A stretch of 64,000 nucleotides of DNA from Sodiomyces alkalinus F11 (taxonomy: Eukaryota > Ascomycota > Sordariomycetes > Glomerellales > Plectosphaerellaceae), in contig NW_021167079.1 of NCBI RefSeq assembly GCF_003711515.1, positions 6,132,385 through 6,196,384 on the forward strand, written 5' to 3'. Shown here one piece after another: positions 20,010-31,513 of the stretch. How positions within the stretch are numbered: position 1 is the stretch's first letter; every line of letters begins with the position of its first letter. The notes under the pieces were generated by a model, which made no database searches, had not been told where the DNA came from, and was given only the letters and a program-made list of their open reading frames with translations. The position numbers and the translations under genes were made by a program.

Positions 20010-21322
20010 TAATTTCTCTCAGCCTCAATCAGGTGAGTTTCCTGTGCTGTGGAGGCGCATTGTGACCGTGTTCCATGGTTTACTTCGCATGACCAAGTTG
20101 GGCTTTATGCCCAAGCAGAGTAGGTTGTCCGATGTAACTGCAGAAACTTTGCATGGACAACACTGCGTCTTTATTCTGCACGATGAGGATGATTACACGA
20201 GCTCTTTCAGAAGCTATGGACATACCCATCGGTCATCTGTTTAACGTTACGAGAATATAGCCCAGTCGTGTTATGATCTGGGGCGATTTAGGAGCCCGGG
20301 GCAAGCTGGATCACGGACAGATTCCAAGAGGGCCAACAATATGGGTGCTGTTCCAAATGCAAAGACCGAGTCCAGGATGAAATGTCCGTACGTATACCTA
20401 CTTTTCAGATGTAACGCGGCATGCACCGGGAACTTGGTTGACATACAAATACCATGAGCGCGTGACAAATATTTGAGATGATCTCTCCAATGTAGGATGT
20501 TTGGTCGAAGGGCGACGTCCGGATCGCCGTCATCATTGCCATGGTCAAAGCTCCATCGTCCGGGCAACCTTCGCAATGCTGAAGACAATGCCGATTATCA
20601 TGGCTCTTTACAACGTTATCTTCGTCGGCACCGGGTGTTGCGTTCGGCTGCAAGGGCGCTGGAATATGTAAAAGGGACTACTACTCTACTCGCAGCTGCG
20701 CACATTCAACGAAACATGTAGCCAAGCCATGGTTTTCCCCAACCTCATAGATCGACGATCTCGGAAAAAAGGTCCGGAATATGGCGGCCCCAGAATCACC
20801 CGTCCACCAAGCTCAGCTTTTTACGGCGAGCGAGGCTTCTCTAGATGCCCGGTCGTTTTTGGATCTGTCGATTGGATGATTGACATCATAAAAACTGTGA
20901 TGGCTCCTTGGAGTAATCGAACTGCCACAGCAATCGACCCTGAACTCGTTTTTAGGCGAGCAGAGGATCGCTGGGCACAGATCCGTGGTTTGTTAAAGAA
21001 GAAAGAAAGGAAAGAAGGTTAGAAATTTTCGGAGACGAGATATGTAGTCGGCCCAGCCCCACTATTCCGTGATTATGTCAGCCTAGACATGACTTTCGTA
21101 TCTGCAGCGCACTGGCCACCCCTCGGAGTGTGACTAGCCGTCCGTCCCCCGTGCAGCAATCTTCTGCCAAATCAACCGCCTCACTTTATTCACACCCAGC
21201 ATCAAACATCACAACTTGCGAGACCAGACAGTGGCCTCTACTCCGTTGAAAAAGAGTAGTGACTATAAAACCTGTGATAAAAAAGGTCCCGCCTACCCAA
21301 GCTTTTCCGCCAGCCATCCGTC
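20010..21322. other. Intergenic region NRK1 to SNU66
   Basis: 1.3 kb. Several short frames (up to 105 codons) exist on both strands, but none shows conserved motifs, codon-like composition or plausible splice structure. The last 150 bp are probably the SNU66 promoter/5'-UTR. Confidence 0.5.
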
Positions 21323-23350
21323 ATGGATGCCGCGACCATTGAAGAGACGAATCGCATGCGCGAGTCGTTAGGCTTGAAGCCTCTTCCCATCCCTGGCGCA
21401 GCAGCACCATCGCCATCGAGAGAATCCCCGGAACCATCCGAGGGGGAGGCTGAAGATGAACCCAGCACCATCGAAACGCGTGAGGCCAAGGCATACGACA
21501 ACTACAAGGCTCTACAGGAGGCTGAAGAAGCCAAGCGGCGCCGCGAAGCCAGGGCTGCAGCGGTAAAGAGGCAACGAGACGAAGCTCAGCGCTTTGCCAG
21601 TCTCCACGGCAAAGGCTTGGGCGAAGCACATGAGACGGTTGATGTCGATGCGAAGACATGGTTGAAGTTGCAGAAGAAGCGTCGGAAAGCCATCGAGAAG
21701 ACGCGAAAGCTTGAGGATGAGCAAGCCGCGGCCGATGCGGCTGCAGCTGCTGCTTTGGAGTACACGTCCAAGGACCTCGCCGGCGTCAAGGTTGCCCACG
21801 ACGTGGCCGACTTTCTAAAGGGCGATGAGCAAGTCCTCACGCTCAAAGATACGACCATCGATGAGAACGAGGCAGAGGGGGATGAGCTGGAAAACCTCGA
21901 CCTCCGGGCAAAGGAGAACCTGAAAGAACGACTAGACGTCAAGAAGAAGACGTCGGCTTACAATGGGCACGATGATGAATCGGGCGAACGAGGTGTTCTG
22001 TCACAGTACGACGAGGAAATCTATGGAAAGAAAGGAAAGAAGTTCACCCTCGATAGCTCGGGTGCTATAGCTGAGCTAGCCGATATTCTCGATGGCCCGG
22101 CCGAGAAAAGCAGGAAACTCCAGAGCATTGACCTGGACATGATGCGTAAGGCTGCGCTTGGTTCTGTTTTTTCTGAATTATCTGAGCTGACACACGATTA
22201 TTTAGAAGACAAGCCTCAATCTGATTACCTCGATGTTTCGGAAATCAAAGTCAAGAAACCCAAGAAGAAAAAGTCCAAGACAACGCGCCAGAAGCCCATC
22301 GACGACGATGATATAATAACCCCAGACGCTACAATTCAGGATAATTCTGCAGAGACAGAGATGGATGTCGACTCGGCTGTGCCCGCCGCAAAGAAGCGGA
22401 AAACCTGGGATGATTCCTTCGTGGATGACGAGGACCTTCAGACGTCGTTGGCCATCCAAAGAAGGACTGCACTGAAGAAACGGAAGAGGACAAGGCCGGA
22501 GGATATTGCCAGAGAAGTCAGGCAGCTATCGGAGAAACCCGAGGACGACGCCGAGGAAGAAGGCGGAGTCGTCATTGATGACGTCTCCGAGTTCGTATCC
22601 GGGTTGAAAAAGCCCGAAGAGAACGAAAGCAGAGTTCGGAAATCGAAACCGGCAGTCGAGCAGTCCGCCACAGCGATGGACGAAGAGTTGGATGAGGACG
22701 AAGACGTGCCTATGGACGATGCCGCACGTGAAACGTCGCCAGAAGTTAAGAAGGATGAAACTCCAGGCCCCGGTGTTGGAGGCTTCGACGAGGAGAAGAC
22801 GGTCGGAACGAACACTGGAGTCGGCTCAGCCCTTGCATTACTGCGCGAGCGCGGCCTGATCCAAGAGTCTCATGGAGCGGAACTCAACGAGGAATTCCGC
22901 CAGAAGGCCGAATTCCTTGCCTCCAAACGACGCTTAGAACAAGAAGCGGATGATAAGACGCGGCATCAGAGAGAGCGCGACAGGATGAGCGGTCGTTGGG
23001 ACCGGATGTCGGTTCGCGACCGCGAGGACTGGGCTCGCCAGCAGAATGCGTACCGCGACCAGCAGCAGTCCCGCACCGTGGACGGCCTCTTCAAGGCTCA
23101 TTACAAGCCCAACGTGGAGCTCAAGTACACGGACGAGTTCGGTCGAAGACTCGACCAGAAGGAAGCGTTTAAACACCTAAGCCACCAGTTCCACGGCAAG
23201 GGAAGCGGCAAGGGAAAGACTGACAAGCGCCTGAAGAAGATCGAATCCGAGAAGAAACGCGAGTCGGAAAGCATCCTCGACTCGAGTGCCAACGCCACCA
23301 TGAGCGCATCCGGCGCCAAGCGAAGGGAGGCCGGTGTTCGTCTGCAGTAA
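21323..23350 (+). CDS. SNU66: U4/U6.U5 tri-snRNP protein SNU66 (SART-1 family)
   Basis: Spliceosomal tri-snRNP component. The N-terminus TIEETNRMRESLGLKPLPIPG (residues 5-25) is a Hub1-interaction (HIND) element, so Hub1 recruitment is expected. The frame is open for 675 codons, but 22146-22205 is very probably a 60-nt intron: donor GTAAGG, branch GCTGAC, acceptor TTTAG. Because 60 is a multiple of three and stop-free, read-through is possible; removal gives 655 aa and joins MMQ to DKPQSDYLDVSEIKVKKPKKKK, the conserved SART-1 block. Long charged helices fill the middle. The C-terminal conserved part has GVGSALALLRERGLI, then YTDEFGRRLDQKEAFKHLSH, then HGKGSGKGKTDKRLKK. Confidence 0.95.
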   Translation: MDAATIEETNRMRESLGLKPLPIPGAAAPSPSRESPEPSEGEAEDEPSTIETREAKAYDNYKALQEAEEAKRRREARAAAVKRQRDEAQRFASLHGKGLGEAHETVDVDAKTWLKLQKKRRKAIEKTRKLEDEQAAADAAAAAALEYTSKDLAGVKVAHDVADFLKGDEQVLTLKDTTIDENEAEGDELENLDLRAKENLKERLDVKKKTSAYNGHDDESGERGVLSQYDEEIYGKKGKKFTLDSSGAIAELADILDGPAEKSRKLQSIDLDMMRKAALGSVFSELSELTHDYLEDKPQSDYLDVSEIKVKKPKKKKSKTTRQKPIDDDDIITPDATIQDNSAETEMDVDSAVPAAKKRKTWDDSFVDDEDLQTSLAIQRRTALKKRKRTRPEDIAREVRQLSEKPEDDAEEEGGVVIDDVSEFVSGLKKPEENESRVRKSKPAVEQSATAMDEELDEDEDVPMDDAARETSPEVKKDETPGPGVGGFDEEKTVGTNTGVGSALALLRERGLIQESHGAELNEEFRQKAEFLASKRRLEQEADDKTRHQRERDRMSGRWDRMSVRDREDWARQQNAYRDQQQSRTVDGLFKAHYKPNVELKYTDEFGRRLDQKEAFKHLSHQFHGKGSGKGKTDKRLKKIESEKKRESESILDSSANATMSASGAKRREAGVRLQ

Positions 23351-23663
23351 ATGATTCAGGGGCCTGGATTTTGGCGTGAAAAAGGTGCAATACCCTTGTG
23401 AGATTAGTATCCGAACCATTAAGAGAGCTTATTTCCTGCTGACACGATGAGCACCCACTAGACTCCTGGTCAGTGATCATCCTTTTTGGCTTCTGTGTGT
23501 CTCTCGGTTTACCCCCTTTCTTTCTCTCCCCTCTTCTTCTTCCCCATCTCCGCCCTTTTGCTGCATCTAGTGGAAGTGTGCACCGGAAAGTGTGTATCGG
23601 CCGAATCCTGGGAGCTCAGCACGTTAGCAAGCTACTCGACACGGCCAGCTGATACTCTCCCCG

Positions 23664-23975
23664 CTACGCCGAAGGCTTACCTAGCCCCTTGTATGCCTCC
23701 CACGTCTGTCGTATCATTCCCAGAACCTCGTCGAAAACCATAGGTAAGCGTGCAAGCCCCGTCTGGACGTCAGTCCCTTGAATTTCATTGAGTGCCTCGT
23801 CAACGTGATGAAGCAATTCCTCTATGACGGGAGACGAATTCGATGCACCTCGCCGTAGCGAACAAGTGCTAGCAGTAAGACTTGAATAAGGGTGAGATGG
23901 GTACGACTTGTGACTTGGAGCCTTGATGACACGCAGCGGCGCAACCATTTCATTGTCGTTCGTTTGATCCGTCAT
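23664..23975 (-). CDS. Small protein of unknown function
   Basis: Candidate 103-aa frame starting MTDQTNDNEMVAPLRVIK. The N-terminal half is Ser/Pro-rich and disordered; the C-terminal half (PVIEELLHHVDEALNEIQG and LPMVFDEVLGMIRQTWEAY) looks like two amphipathic helices. A donor-like GTAAGCC sits a few codons before the stop, so a further exon to the left is possible, but two alternative acceptors give unrelated tails and I could not choose between them. I do not recognise the family. The heptad-like C-terminal half suggests a subunit of a small coiled-coil complex; this is speculation. Confidence 0.45.
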   Translation of the reverse strand: MTDQTNDNEMVAPLRVIKAPSHKSYPSHPYSSLTASTCSLRRGASNSSPVIEELLHHVDEALNEIQGTDVQTGLARLPMVFDEVLGMIRQTWEAYKGLGKPSA

Positions 23976-24766
23976 GGTGCTAGCACAGCCTGTAGCCAGC
24001 ACTCGAGCACTATTCACTATTCCTGCTTCCTCCGTTCTGTGACGTGACGATCAAAATGGGCCGGACCTGCGATCACAATCCACAGTGTGTGGAGATCAGA
24101 GGCGGGACGTGGAATTCAGTAAATATCCCAGGAGTGACTGGGTCTCGTATGTTAGTTAGACCCTGGCTATTTATTTCAACGTCTATAGGAGCATAATGGA
24201 CGTATTTCACAAAGGACTCGGCCCATCGGCACTAGATGACGAACTTCGTCCAACACATGTTCTAATTTAAGTGGCCTATTCTTAAACTGCAACGGGCTTT
24301 GTTCGCGTTCTTGCACCCTGTGGGAGACTTGTCCTTGACCTAATATTTTCTATACTACCTAAAAGACTTCATGTTATCGGGGTTGGGCTTTGATCTATTG
24401 TGACCATTATGGCCCAACGAGCCAACAATGCGTAAAGCGGGTTTTGTCAACCTGCAGGCTCCAAGCAGCAGCAATTTATTCGTTCTTGGCCGTCGCCTCA
24501 CTTGCATACGACCTGTCATCAAAGAGAGATTGCCGGTTGGGTACGCTTGGTCGAGGCTTGAGAGAGAAGATGAGGAGATCAGGCATCGGACACTGCAGTA
24601 ACGAATCATCTTAGGTATATCATCATCGTAAAACTACGCAGCCGGTCTTGCCGGTACTCGCGGGCTTCTCAAACCCGTTGCCCCAATCCTGAACCGAAAA
24701 AAGCCGGACCCTTAGCCTCCTTTGTCTATAAGAACCTAAACTCCCCAATGGGCCCCCATACCTGGT
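23976..24766. other. Intergenic region upstream of the small gene / downstream of TAG1
   Basis: About 790 bp, AT-balanced. Short frames only; no conserved feature seen. Confidence 0.5.
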
Positions 24767-27562
24767 TCAGAATCTGATATGAGCGCCGATTCCATTGCCT
24801 ATGTACCAAACCGTTTCCCGCCAGTTCCCAATCCTCACAGTGACATTAGCCCTGGCGTCCAACTGTAAATCTCCTCCAAGAGCCTTTCTGACTGCATCGT
24901 AACCGATCGACCCGACTGACCATTCAACTGGTAAATTCGGAGTTCTCGTGGTCCCCGGTAAGGCAGCAAACGGAATGTCGTACTCTATCCTTCCGACGGG
25001 CTCCGTGTGATTGTAATACGCCGTCGCGTTGACCGTGTCAATATATATTGTGTTGTAATGCAGGGGTGAAACAAGTGTGAAAGTGGCGGTAGAAGAAAAC
25101 AAGTGGAAAGTTGCGTCTCGGATAAAGCGACCCTCATCGTCTTCCTCATCTCCAAATTTCAGTTTGGGCGCTGGGAGGCTGATGTTGAGACGCGAGAGAG
25201 CTTCCCCGATCAGGGGCACGGCAGGGATGCTGTCACGATGCGTTTGGATGTCCATGGTGACGTTGAAGCCAGACAAGTACTGCGACAGCAATTCTTTCCC
25301 GACCATTTTCCCTTTCTCTCCAGCTTCGAAAGGGTTCCATACGGCAGTAATCGGAATGTTAGTATGGTTCCCTCGCGTAATGTTCAAATGCTCTGCGGTG
25401 GCGCTTCCCACCACAGACCCGTTCTTCGCAACGTGGACATTGATATAGGGGATGTAGGCCGTGTAAGGCGTCGGGTTGGTGAGATTGACAACCGCCTCAA
25501 GATGAATGGACGTGGGACTGGTGTCGAGAATCCTGACTTCTCCAACCTGGGGGCTGATGGACCCAAAGAGATCGTTCGGCATATCTGGGCGGACGCCATT
25601 AGCACGGACTCTTCCGAATTGTCGCGGGACGCCGATGACCAGTCAAGCCAGGAGCAGTAGTAGACGCAGCGGCCCGAGAGGAGACGAACAGTATTAAAGT
25701 GAGTACGGACGTTTTACTGGAAGCCGGCCTTTGGCGGGAAGTCCCTTCAGGGCCAGGTCGCCGAGGACGGCGTTGACTTTGACATCAACATTGGCCTTGA
25801 CATCGAGCAAAACATCTTGGCCGCCAAAAAAAAGCTTCTGTATAACCTCGGAAAACACGTCGCCATCAGTAATGTCGAGGGGGACATCTTCCACGCGTGA
25901 TTCGATTTTCAGTAGGGTCAGATGGCTTTGCTCTTCCTCCATCTTGGTAGAAGTGGAGTGCTGCCACTTGCTAATGTTGAGCTCACCCATCTTACGTTCC
26001 TTGTAGAAGACGTCGGCCGTCGCGCGAAGGCCCGTCACATTGATTCCGAGGTTCATCTCCCCCGGAAGAACGGCGACAACCTTGAGGTTTCCGGACACTC
26101 GAGGGTTTCCATCGTCATTCGGATCCTCAGGACCACCCAGGAGGTCCGGCAATTTAAAGTGGACGTTGGTGAGAGTGAAATTTCTTATGAAGTCGTCGGC
26201 CTTATGAGCGGGGAACGGGACAGGTATGGTAATATTAGATAGGGTAACACTGATCCAGTCCGGAGTTTTCGACTCCGGTAACCGCTGACCTCGGACGTAA
26301 ACCGTTGGAGAGTCGCCATGCAAATACTGCTGCAAGAAGTTGTCCAATGGCGAGGACCGTGAATTCGGGCAAACACGCGTAAGCCGCGTCGGAATCTCCT
26401 GGACAAGGCCATGCGCATCGAGTAGGACGTCGGCATGTGGGCGTACAGTGATATGTCCAGTAATGGCATCCGCAACAACGATGAGTGGATCACTGGGATA
26501 GCAGTCCGGCACAAGGACCTGGAACCCAAGTTCAGGAACATCTAGGCTGACGGGGAAATCGTTGTAGGCGGTAACGGAAATATCAGCACCAAGTGCCCCA
26601 CCATGGCCGTCGGGAGTTGTGACATCGCGAAAGTTGACCTGGGTTATATTATAGGTTGGGAGACTAGGTATTCGTTTCGCTGCACACAGCATTAGCAGCT
26701 AAGTCGAGACAAAGAGTCACAGAACACATTTTGTTTTTGTTCTTGTTTCTCGGTTTATTATAGCAGAGCTTTCTCTCCAAAATATAGGGATGCAAAGGAA
26801 CGGTAGAGAGATTGACCTTCCAGGACTAGGGTCTCAGTGACGGGGTGAGTGCCAAGCGGGATGATGCCCGACTTGACGCTGAGGTCGGCACGGCCAAGCA
26901 CCTTGAGTCGGTCGAGCTTCCCTTCTAACCAGTCGTTCGCGATTGTACGATAGGACTCTGCGTCACCCGGAGAGAGTTCGGTAATAAAGTCGAGCGGGGT
27001 GGTTTCCCCGTCCACTAGACTGATGACCAGCGGAGGGATGACAGCGGTTCCCAGGAGAGCATTGTCATAATCGGGCAAGTACAAATCCACCCGGGTCTCC
27101 TCGGTGCCCAATTTTCTCACTACCCAAGTTGTAAACCTCCCTAGCCGCCTCGAGGCATCATCTTGAACTCTCGAGCCGTCGAGTCGGAAGCTGGCTTGAA
27201 TCCGTGCACGAAGGCCGTTGGCCGTGATGGATTCGAGTGACAAGCTCGTGGGCTCCAGCACGGCCGCCTCTTTCGCATACACTTCGACGGCGGACGGTAG
27301 GAGGAAAGCGCCCAGAAGGATGGTGGTAGCTAGTATTCCAAGGATCAGCGCAGCAACGAGCGAAGGCCAGCGCCTGGCCCGCTCCTCCATCGCGTTCTTT
27401 GCTGCATCGGAAGAACCGGGGTAGGCGACGGAAGAATCGTTAGGGTCGTCTTGATCTCCGTCGTATCTGGGAGTCGCGGACGTGCTAGAAAGCAGCGGCT
27501 CCGTCTCCGAGGCTATGTCTTCATCTCGAGAAATAGTATTGGTTTCTCCTCGCGGGGCAAGC

Positions 27563-27593
<31 letters not shown>

Positions 27594-27612
27594 GTGACTT
27601 GGGACCTGACAT
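24767..27612 (-). CDS. TAG1: TAG1-like vacuolar membrane protein (DUF3712, often annotated 'pre-rRNA processing protein')
   Basis: Large single-pass protein with repeated LEA-like beta-sandwich segments. In yeast the family member Tag1 acts at the vacuole to terminate autophagy; in fungi it is often mislabelled as an rRNA processing protein. Three exons. Exon 1 is 26817-27612: a Ser-rich cytosolic N-terminus, then the transmembrane segment SLVAALILGILATTILLGAFLL at about residues 88-109. Exon 2 runs from 26679 to about 25720 (begins AKRIPSLPTYNITQVNF). Exon 3 starts near 25590 and ends at 24767 (PQVGEVRILDTSPTSIHLEA). The first intron has an unusual donor, GTCAAT, but it is the only GT that keeps phase. 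The second intron boundary is not resolved between two options. Numerous N-glycosylation-type NxS/T sites fit a lumenal location. Protein length is about 870 aa. Confidence 0.82.
27563..27593 (-). repeat. (GAT)n trinucleotide repeat encoding poly-Ser
   Basis: About ten GAT units on the plus strand; on the coding strand this is ATC-frame-shifted TCA, giving a run of ten serines near the TAG1 N-terminus. Confidence 0.9.
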
Positions 27613-28357
27613 AATGATCGGAGATGGTTCGCTGCGGGGTGTTTGTTGGGCTCAGACTAGCATGGACAACAGACCATATCCGGCCTCCCTGGGAGATGCC
27701 GTCAATGTAATGATATAGTGCGTTGGATTTGACTGATGAGACAGCGATATAGCGATGATGGAGGTGAGGAGATTTCAAAGGAGATAGAAGTCAAGACGGA
27801 CGGGAAAGCATCACGTCAGAGGATATAAGAAAGTTGGAATGACCTCGTCAGTATCCTTGTACGTAACACCTGTCTCCACCATTCTTGGAGTGGTCCAGGC
27901 ACCATCGACTGAGGCCGCACCTGACGTGGAGCAGGAGCTATGAATCATCAGGCCAACGATTCGCTGAAATTCTTCTCCCCTGGAAAGAAATGCACTAACC
28001 ACCTTAGGGTGGACCAAAGTGTGGGGAAGTGGTGCTCTCCGTTATCGGAGCAGGCTGTGTCGTTTGATCCAATGATTGCCTTCCGATACAAGAAAGCACT
28101 TAAAGGTATAATGTACTTCTTGAGAGCTCCTGTAATTATGGCTTTTTTCTTGATTCGGTGTGATGCGGTGAGAGAGCTTCCACATTACTCACTACAAGCA
28201 CCTCGAAGTGACTCAATAACTGGGAAGCCATTGGCCGAACGCTTTAGCCTTTGCTCCTAATGCCGAGTTCTAAACACACGTACGGACGACTCCCATAAGC
28301 TGTCTTCTTAAGAATAAGTTTCACAAGTCCCCATTGCCAACAACAAGCACCATCAAC
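27613..28357. promoter_or_regulatory. Divergent promoter TAG1/ornithine carbamoyltransferase with Gcn4/CPC1 site
   Basis: 745 bp between start codons. The perfect consensus TGACTCA is at 28209-28215, 143 bp upstream of the OTC ATG. This is the binding site of the Gcn4/CPC1/CpcA bZIP activator of amino-acid biosynthesis genes, so general amino acid control of OTC is likely. Confidence 0.65.
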
Positions 28358-29571
28358 ATGGTGAAGGTCGCGATGAGGCAAACAGCATTTCGACTCAGCC
28401 GACAAGTCCTCAATGGCACCCAACTGAGGGCCTATTCGCAATCTGCCGCATCGCCCCCTCGTCATCTTATGTCCATAAGTGACCTCTCTCCAGCCGAATT
28501 CGCCACCTTAGTCCGGAATGCTGCCTCTCACAAGAAGGCCGTTAAGGCTGGCCAGACCCCTCCCGCCTTGAGCTCAAGCCTTGCTGGCAAAACCGTCGCT
28601 ATGATGTTCAGCAAGCGGAGCACCAGAACCCGAGTGTCGACCGAGGCTGCCGTCGCCCTTATGGGTGGTCATCCCATGTTTCTGGGCAGTTCCGATATCC
28701 AGCTAGGGGTTCGTATCAGTCTTGTCTCTCAGTGTCTTTGGGAGTACTGCATTATCTGACAACTGCCCCAATCTTCAGGTGAATGAGTCTCTATACGACA
28801 CTTCCAAAGTCATCTCCTCCATGACGTCCTGTATGGTCGCCCGTGTAGGGCCCCATTCGGATGTTGCCAACTTAGCTAAGGATTCGAGCGTGCCCGTCAT
28901 TAACGCCCTGTCCGACGACTTCCACCCTCTCCAAATTATCGCCGATTTCCTCACCATTCACGAGGCCTTCGGGACATCTGCCTCTCCAGACAAGTCTGAC
29001 CTAGGCGTCAGGGGTCTCAAAGTCGCCTGGGTCGGTGATTCTAACAACGTCCTGTTCGACCTCGCCATCGGCTGTGTCAAGATGGGTGTTGACATCGCCG
29101 TCGCGTCGCCCGCCGGCTACGGCATTCCTGAAGCCATGAAGCAAGTCATTGCTTCAGCTGCCCACGGTGTCTCGTCTCCTGGAAAACTCTCCCAAACCAC
29201 CGTCCCCGAGGAGGCTATCAAAGACGCCGATGTTCTCGTTACCGACACATGGGTATCGATGGGACAGGAGGAAGAGGCCCAGAAGCGGTTGAAGGCTTTC
29301 GCAGGTTACCAGATCACCAATGACTTGGCTAAGCGTGGGGGCGCCAAGGAAGGATGGAAGTTCATGCACTGCCTTCCCCGTCATCCCGATGAAGTAGCCG
29401 ACGAAGTGTTCTACAGCCCCAGGTCGTTGGTGTTCCCGGAAGCGGAGAACCGGTTGTGGGCAGCGATTGGTATGTGAAATTTCTGAGAAGCTGTGAAAGA
29501 AGTTACATTGACTAACCCGAAAATCTTTAGCTGCTTTGGAAGGGTTTGTCGTAAATAAGGGTCAGATATAG
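28358..29571 (+). CDS. ARG3: Ornithine carbamoyltransferase, mitochondrial
   Basis: Makes citrulline from ornithine and carbamoyl phosphate in arginine biosynthesis (ARG3 in yeast, arg-12 in Neurospora, argB in Aspergillus). Exons 28358-28708, 28779-29469 and 29531-29571 give 1083 nt (360 aa). The Arg/Ser/Gln-rich first 30 residues are a mitochondrial presequence. Signature sites are intact: carbamoyl-phosphate loop S88-T-R-T-R, H166-P-L-Q, ornithine loop VSMG, and catalytic H314-C-L-P. The last 14 residues ([13 protein letters not shown] region) come from a 41-nt terminal exon; without it the frame would stop early at GIGM. TGACTCA lies upstream. Confidence 0.97.
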
Positions 29572-29800
29572 GCGAGAAGCTGGGTATCACGTTTTCTTGG
29601 GCGGTCGAAAAAGTTGGACAACGAGTGAACCAAGTGAAGTTTAGAATTGGCCCGATAAAAATATCACGCTTGTCATCACCAGGCGAGCAAGGAGAACTAA
29701 GTTGAAACGGAAAGTTTGTTTCATAATACAGCCTAGTGATAGTAAACACCTCCGACAAACGCCGCGTAGCCTTCTTTGGTTCATGTACAATAGCGGCTTG

Positions 29801-30823
29801 TTAACCGGGAGGAAGCTGGCTAGCGTCGACAATCTCATCGGCTTCCTTAAGGAGGGGCTCATCCTGTTCGCTCTGCAGCGGAGATCGGGGCAGGGCCATC
29901 AGACCAGTCCGGGCCGATTCCAGGATGCCGAAGGGGCCAACAAGTTTCAGGAAAGAGTCGATTCTCGATTGTTTGGCGGATCTGTTGCTATGTTAGCCAT
30001 CCATTCCGGAAAACATGGCCTCAAGGAAGCGGGAATGTGCTTACATCTCCACAATGCAGCTGTTTGTGCTAATATCGAGAACCTTGCCGCCGAACTGGTG
30101 TGCGAAATAGGTGATAGTTTTCAAGTGCTCGTGCTTATGGCGAAGCGCCTCGCTGAGGGCAAGCTTGCTCGGATGGAAGTCCTTAGCGGTCTCTTCCAGA
30201 GTCTGCTCGAGCCCCTCGGCGGAAGCCGGGTCTGCATCGCTCGCTGTGATCTCACGGTGGTGTGCGAGCAGCTCCTCAAAGTATTCGGGGCCGAGGATGT
30301 TTATTTTGGCAAGGAGAAGCTCTCGTTGCACAAGTGCTGCGTTGGTGTAGTTAAGGACGGCCCATACAGGAACCAGATCCTCGAGCTGGCGGCGTGCCTG
30401 CTCGACGACGCCATCCTGGCCAGTCAGAACGATCGTCATCCGAGAAAGATCCTCGACCTCGGTGTTGCAAACAACGAGTGAATCGATGTTGAACCCACGG
30501 GCCGCGAGAATTCCAGAGACACGAGACAGAACACCGGGTTCGTTCTGGACAAGGCAGTTCAGAATGTGACGCTTGGGAGGCTGCATTGACGGGGACGGGG
30601 TCTCGTAAAGGATGTTGGACACAGCCGCCTGGGCGGACCAGGCAGGCGACTTGTCGACGGGAAGAGGCGCAGAGCGGCGGCGAATAGATTTGTAGGCCAT
30701 GGCGGCAGTCGACTTGCTGCTCGAGCTCCAGCGTTGCAAGGCCGGGGCGGACGAGGTTGCGGTCACCGCTGCGGCCAGTTGCGGCCGAAGCCGGAGCGGC
30801 GTTGCGAGGCAGCGAGACGCCAT
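29801..30823 (-). CDS. ILV6: Acetolactate synthase regulatory subunit ILV6, mitochondrial
   Basis: Small (regulatory) subunit that confers valine feedback on acetohydroxyacid synthase in branched-chain amino acid synthesis. Exon 1 is 30045-30823 and exon 2 is 29801-29981, flanking a 63-nt intron. The CDS is 960 nt (319 aa). The N-terminal 45 residues are Arg/Ser/Ala-rich, a presequence. The ACT domain begins at about residue 86 (HILNCLVQNEPGVLSRVSG) with FNIDSLVVCNTE. The second half is the ALS_ss_C domain, with fungal-specific acidic insert. Exon 2 gives SAKQSRIDSFLKLVGPFGI and LMALPRSPL, the conserved C-terminus. The start is taken as the Met of MASRCLATPL at 30823; an upstream in-frame Met (30985) would add 54 residues unlike a presequence. 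A Gcn4 core site lies upstream. Confidence 0.96.
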
Positions 30824-31513
30824 TTCCTGATCAGCTGTGAGAACGACAGTGTCCTCTGACCAGAAAAGGGCAAATCCCGATACCCAAGGTGTCGCGCAAT
30901 CAGTGCAAAGAAGCCAATTGGTGTTGGCTGGTGCAGACTGACGCCAATGGGAAAGAATTTGGGGAAGTGAAAAATTCCTGGGCAATTCGACGACCGTTAA
31001 GTCGAGTCACAAGGGTACGCTATGTGATTGGGCCTCCGATGTATCGGACGCAGGGTTGCCGGAGGCCGATGCACGGACCCCTCCGCTCCGGGTGATGACA
31101 ACGTGCTGCACGTTGTAGACGGTGTCCAGCTTAGTCACATTATGTACTCCATCCTTCGTACCAACGGATCGGATCGGCTTCCAACCTTAGGTAGGTTGGG
31201 GAGGTACAACGGTGTAGGTACGTACTTCGTACTTCGTTTTGGGGGGCCCTCTTCTTTTCCATGAGGTGTCTTTACCTATGGACCCGTATTCGGCAAGGTA
31301 CGAAGTATCCATACCAGACCAAAAGCGTTATTAGTAACTCTTGTAACTCTCGTCCACCTTGCAGCCTCGCTTTTCATTTGGGAAAGTTTGAGTATTTTCC
31401 CCTTCCAATCTGCCTTGCCAACACAACCACAAACCCGACTACGCCATCACTTATCTCTCGACGGCAAGATCCTGACTTTTAATCTCTGATATATTCTGTG
31501 ACTTTGTTTTGGG
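30824..31513. promoter_or_regulatory. Divergent promoter ILV6/KH gene with Gcn4/CPC1 core
   Basis: 690 bp between start codons. GAGTCA at 31004-31009 (TGACTC on the ILV6 coding strand) is a Gcn4/CPC1 core about 180 bp upstream of ILV6. Nested GTAC palindromes occur around 31212-31240. Confidence 0.5.

Noticed and set aside
20729..21022. 97-codon ORF between NRK1 and SNU66
   Set aside because: No conserved motif and no splice or promoter context; frame length is within chance expectation.
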